Assembly: GCA_964416315.1 (NCBI GenBank)
Contig: CAYQDR010000123.1
Location: 1-14,181 of the forward strand
DNA length: 14,181 nucleotides
Reading direction: 5' to 3'
From: CAYQDR01 sp964416315
Lineage (GTDB): Bacteria > Methylomirabilota > Methylomirabilia > Rokubacteriales > DASRDR01
Position numbers and translations under genes: made by a program. Below are positions 12,079 to 14,181 of this stretch, in pieces. The notes under the pieces were generated by a model. The model ran no database searches. It saw only the letters and a list, made by a program, of their open reading frames with translations, and was not told the DNA's origin. Numbering within the stretch: position 1 is the stretch's first letter; the number at the start of each line of letters is the position of its first letter.

Positions 12079-13626
12079 CTACGGAACCCGCTGGATGCGG
12101 CCCTCGACCCGAGGGGCGATGGTCCCGGCCCGCTCGATCGCCTCGACCAGCGTCTCGGCCAGCCCGGGTCCGTCCTCGGGCCCCACCAGCAGCCGCGCCC
12201 CGGGGAACATCGCGTAGCCGTCGCCCCCGCGTGCGAGGTAGTTGTTGGTCGCGACGGTGTACCGGCGCCCCGGGTCGAGCGGGACCCCGCCCACGGTCAC
12301 GCGGACGACCCGCTCGCCGGCGGGCCGGCCCGGGTCGAACGTGACGGCGACCCCCGAGAGCTGGAGGAACCCCCCCGTCTCGCCCGGATAGGTGCCGACC
12401 GAGCGCTCGAGCGCGGCCAGGAGCGTCGCCCCCGTCACCTCGAGCGTCACGAGGACGTTGAGGAAGGGCAGGAGCGCGTGGATGTCCTTGCGCGTGAGCC
12501 GCCCGGCCGGGACCAGGCGGTTCGTGCGGATCCCGCCCCCGTTCATGAGCCCGACGTCGGCCCGCATGCGCATCCGGATCACGTCGGCGACGAGGTTGCC
12601 GACGTTGCTCTCGCCGGTCCGGAGGGTCGCGTTGCGCGCGTCGAGCGCCTCCCGGGTCTCGCCGACGGGCACCTCGAGGGCCTGCCCGAGCCGCTCGGCG
12701 TACCGCGCGACGAGCGCCGCCATCGCCGGCTCCTCCGGGAGCTCCGCCGTCACGGGCACGAAGCGGTGCTGGCGGGCAAGGAGGCGGCCCTCCCGCGTCG
12801 CCTGGAGGTCCACCCGGACGACGAACACCCCGTCCGAGCCCGCCTTGGTGATCAGCGTCCCCCCCACCACCCGCTCGAGTGGGTCGTGCTCGTGGCCGCC
12901 GATCACGAGGGTGAGCTCCGGGAGGGCGCGCGCCAGCGCCTCGTCGGCGGGCATCGTCTGGTGGGTCACCGCCACCAGCACCGGCCGCCCCCACGCCACG
13001 AGCCGCTCCACGGCCTCCCGGGCTGCCGCGATCGGCTCCCGGAACTCGATGCCCGGGCCGGGACTCGACGTCTCCCGGGTGTCGGGGGCCGTGAGTCCGA
13101 AGAAGCCGAGCGCGACCCCGCCGCGCTCGACGACGTAGTCGGGATGGGCCCCGCCGTACGGCCGGCCGGTGGCCCGCTCCAGGACGTTCGCCGAGACCCA
13201 GGCGAACCGGGACTCGCGCATCCGCTCGGCAAGGATCGCCGGCCCGAAGTCGAACTCGTGGTTGCCGAACGTCGCCACGTCGAGGCCCAGGAGGTTCCAG
13301 GCCGCGATCATCTGCTCGCCTTTGAGGAACGTGGACACGACCGAGGGCGAGATGGTATCCCCGGAGAGGACGAGGAGCGTGTGGGGCGACTCGGCCCGCA
13401 CCCGACCGACGAGCGTCGCGATCCGCGCCATCCCGCCCCGCTGCCGGTCCACGGGCTCGAGGATGTAGTGGTCGTTGAACTGGAGGAGCGTGAGCCGGAC
13501 GGGCGGCCGGTCCGGCTCGGCGAGGAACCCGCACCCGGCGAGGCCGAGGGCCAGGCCGAGCATGGCGGCCACCCGGCCCGGCCGGACCCGCGCGCGCCGG
13601 GGATCAGGGCACGGAAGGGCCGTCAA
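12079..13626 (-). CDS. 5'-nucleotidase/metallophosphatase-family lipoprotein
   Basis: The 515-residue product has an Arg-rich n-region, a short hydrophobic core and a lipobox (LAGC, Cys at ~32), predicting an exported lipoprotein. The metallophosphatase domain follows: LQFNDHY (~48-54), LSGDTIS, FGNHEFDFG with the catalytic His/Asp pair, AVTHQTMPADEALA and GGHEHDP. The C-terminal 5'-nucleotidase domain (~300 to the end) has LMNGGGIR, LPFLNVLVTLEVTG and ARGGDGYAMF. Such enzymes dephosphorylate nucleotides or sugar nucleotides in the periplasm; the exact substrate is not visible. The first metal motif reads D-H-Y rather than the D-x-H of UshA. The start is taken as TTG 13626, overlapping the TonB stop, because it keeps the positively charged n-region; an internal ATG at 13563 is possible. 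Transcribed directly after the TonB gene. Confidence 0.88.
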   Translation of the reverse strand: MTALPCPDPRRARVRPGRVAAMLGLALGLAGCGFLAEPDRPPVRLTLLQFNDHYILEPVDRQRGGMARIATLVGRVRAESPHTLLVLSGDTISPSVVSTFLKGEQMIAAWNLLGLDVATFGNHEFDFGPAILAERMRESRFAWVSANVLERATGRPYGGAHPDYVVERGGVALGFFGLTAPDTRETSSPGPGIEFREPIAAAREAVERLVAWGRPVLVAVTHQTMPADEALARALPELTLVIGGHEHDPLERVVGGTLITKAGSDGVFVVRVDLQATREGRLLARQHRFVPVTAELPEEPAMAALVARYAERLGQALEVPVGETREALDARNATLRTGESNVGNLVADVIRMRMRADVGLMNGGGIRTNRLVPAGRLTRKDIHALLPFLNVLVTLEVTGATLLAALERSVGTYPGETGGFLQLSGVAVTFDPGRPAGERVVRVTVGGVPLDPGRRYTVATNNYLARGGDGYAMFPGARLLVGPEDGPGLAETLVEAIERAGTIAPRVEGRIQRVP

Positions 13627-14181
13627 CGAAGGCCGAAGACGCGGAAGCCGTGGTCGAGGACGTAGGTGAAGCTGGCGCGGATGAACACGCTGTCGACGCC
13701 GAGCCGGTCGGGGATCGGCGGGAACGGCGTCGCGAGCCGGACCGTGTTGACCGAGTAGCGATCGAGCACCGCCACCCCCGACGACCGCACGAGGTCGACG
13801 AGCCGGAGCGAGCCGTCCTTCTTCACGACGAACTCGAGCACGAGCTGCCCGGACTGACCCTGACGCGCCGCCTCGTGCGGATAGACGAGGTTCGCCTCGA
13901 TCCGCTTCTTGATCTCGAGGAAGTACTCCGCGTAGTTCGGGTCCGGCGGCTCATGGAGCGGGATCGCCGCCTGCCCCTGGCGCTCGCGCCCCGCCTCGCC
14001 CGCGCCCTCCCCTTCGGGCCGCGTCCCACCCCCGCCGGGCAGCGGCGGACCGGGAAGCGGCGGCACCTCGATCCGCGGCCGGAGCAGCGAGAAGCCTCGC
14101 CCGGCGAGCGGCGACTCGCTCGGCGGCCCCTCCGGGGTCGCTTCCGGGGCCAGGCGCGGCCGGGGCGCCGGTTCGGGCGCC
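13623..14181 (-). CDS. TonB C-terminal domain protein (5' end outside window)
   Basis: The frame is open to the right edge and reads as a Pro/Glu-rich linker (APEPAPRPRL, PEGPPSES, PPLPGPPLPGGGG), then a charged segment and the domain EIKKRIEANLVYPHEAARQG ... GQLVLEFVVKKDGSLRLVDL ... SSGVAVLDRYSVNTVRLATPFPP, ending FGLR. This matches the TonB/TolA-type C-terminal fold (YP, G-x-V-x-x-x-F-x-x-x-x-DG, SSG...LD). TonB proteins span the periplasm from an inner-membrane anchor and pass proton-motive energy to outer-membrane transporters; the Pro-rich part is the periplasmic spacer. The anchor is missing because the window ends. The GTG at 14066 is internal, not the start. It overlaps the nucleotidase start by 4 bases. 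TonB, TolA-like and energy-transducer paralogues cannot be separated here. Confidence 0.88.
   Translation of the reverse strand, partial: APEPAPRPRLAPEATPEGPPSESPLAGRGFSLLRPRIEVPPLPGPPLPGGGGTRPEGEGAGEAGRERQGQAAIPLHEPPDPNYAEYFLEIKKRIEANLVYPHEAARQGQSGQLVLEFVVKKDGSLRLVDLVRSSGVAVLDRYSVNTVRLATPFPPIPDRLGVDSVFIRASFTYVLDHGFRVFGLR

Noticed and set aside
12079..13665. Several long frames opposite or beside the nucleotidase gene
   Set aside because: All are Arg/Pro/Gly-rich shadows of the metallophosphatase gene; only the frame from 12079 to 13626 on the - strand shows motifs.
1..14181. CRISPR array, integrase, transposase or phage genes
   Set aside because: No regularly spaced short repeats and no recognisable mobile-element protein were seen; the three 120-bp repeats are thousands of bases apart.

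Overview
The window is about 14.2 kb of very GC-rich bacterial chromosome. A TonB-type protein and a lipobox-bearing nucleotidase point to a Gram-negative cell. The mix of a conserved translation-gene cluster (thrS, infC, rpmI, rplT, pheS, pheT, zapA), a TGS-less ThrS and zinc-ribbon/cyclase/TPR proteins most resembles Candidatus Rokubacteria (Methylomirabilota) or a related uncultured lineage. That placement is inference from gene style; no 16S or marker search was possible.

Layout. Bases 1-2577 (+ strand) are accessory: the C-terminal TPR half of a large cyclase/ATPase-type regulator cut by the left edge, a 29-codon decayed zinc-ribbon fragment, a DUF4160-DUF2442 gene pair, and an 87-codon double zinc-ribbon gene that looks like the severed N-terminus of the same regulator family. 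Bases 2621-11876 are mostly on the - strand and hold the core block. In transcription order these are tRNA-Val(GAC), an intrinsic terminator, thrS, infC, rpmI, rplT, a SAM methyltransferase, then (after a + strand membrane gene with an apparent frameshift) pheS, pheT, a small coiled-coil gene and zapA. Bases 12079-14181 (- strand) carry a TonB-domain protein, cut by the right edge, and an overlapping 5'-nucleotidase-family lipoprotein. A cluster of GC-rich hairpins and the tRNA promoter lie between that pair and the tRNA.

How the genes work together. ThrS, PheS/PheT, IF3, L35, L20 and tRNA-Val are translation components. ZapA and the coiled-coil protein suggest a link to cell division. infC appears to use a rare AUC start with a well-placed Shine-Dalgarno, as expected for IF3 autoregulation. 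Several genes overlap by 1-4 bases (pheT/coiled-coil, rplT/methyltransferase, TonB/nucleotidase), which suggests translational coupling.

The most unusual item is a roughly 120-125 bp structured intergenic repeat present three times (2921-3040, 5754-5878, 9217-9340), always in the same orientation and always in a gap of the core block. Two copies end exactly at the TAG stop codon of the upstream gene (pheS, infC). Each copy has a closing stem, a central hairpin, and two internal copies of an AGGACGC-centred motif. Several paired positions differ between copies in a compensatory way, so selection appears to have preserved the fold. I do not recognise it as a described family.
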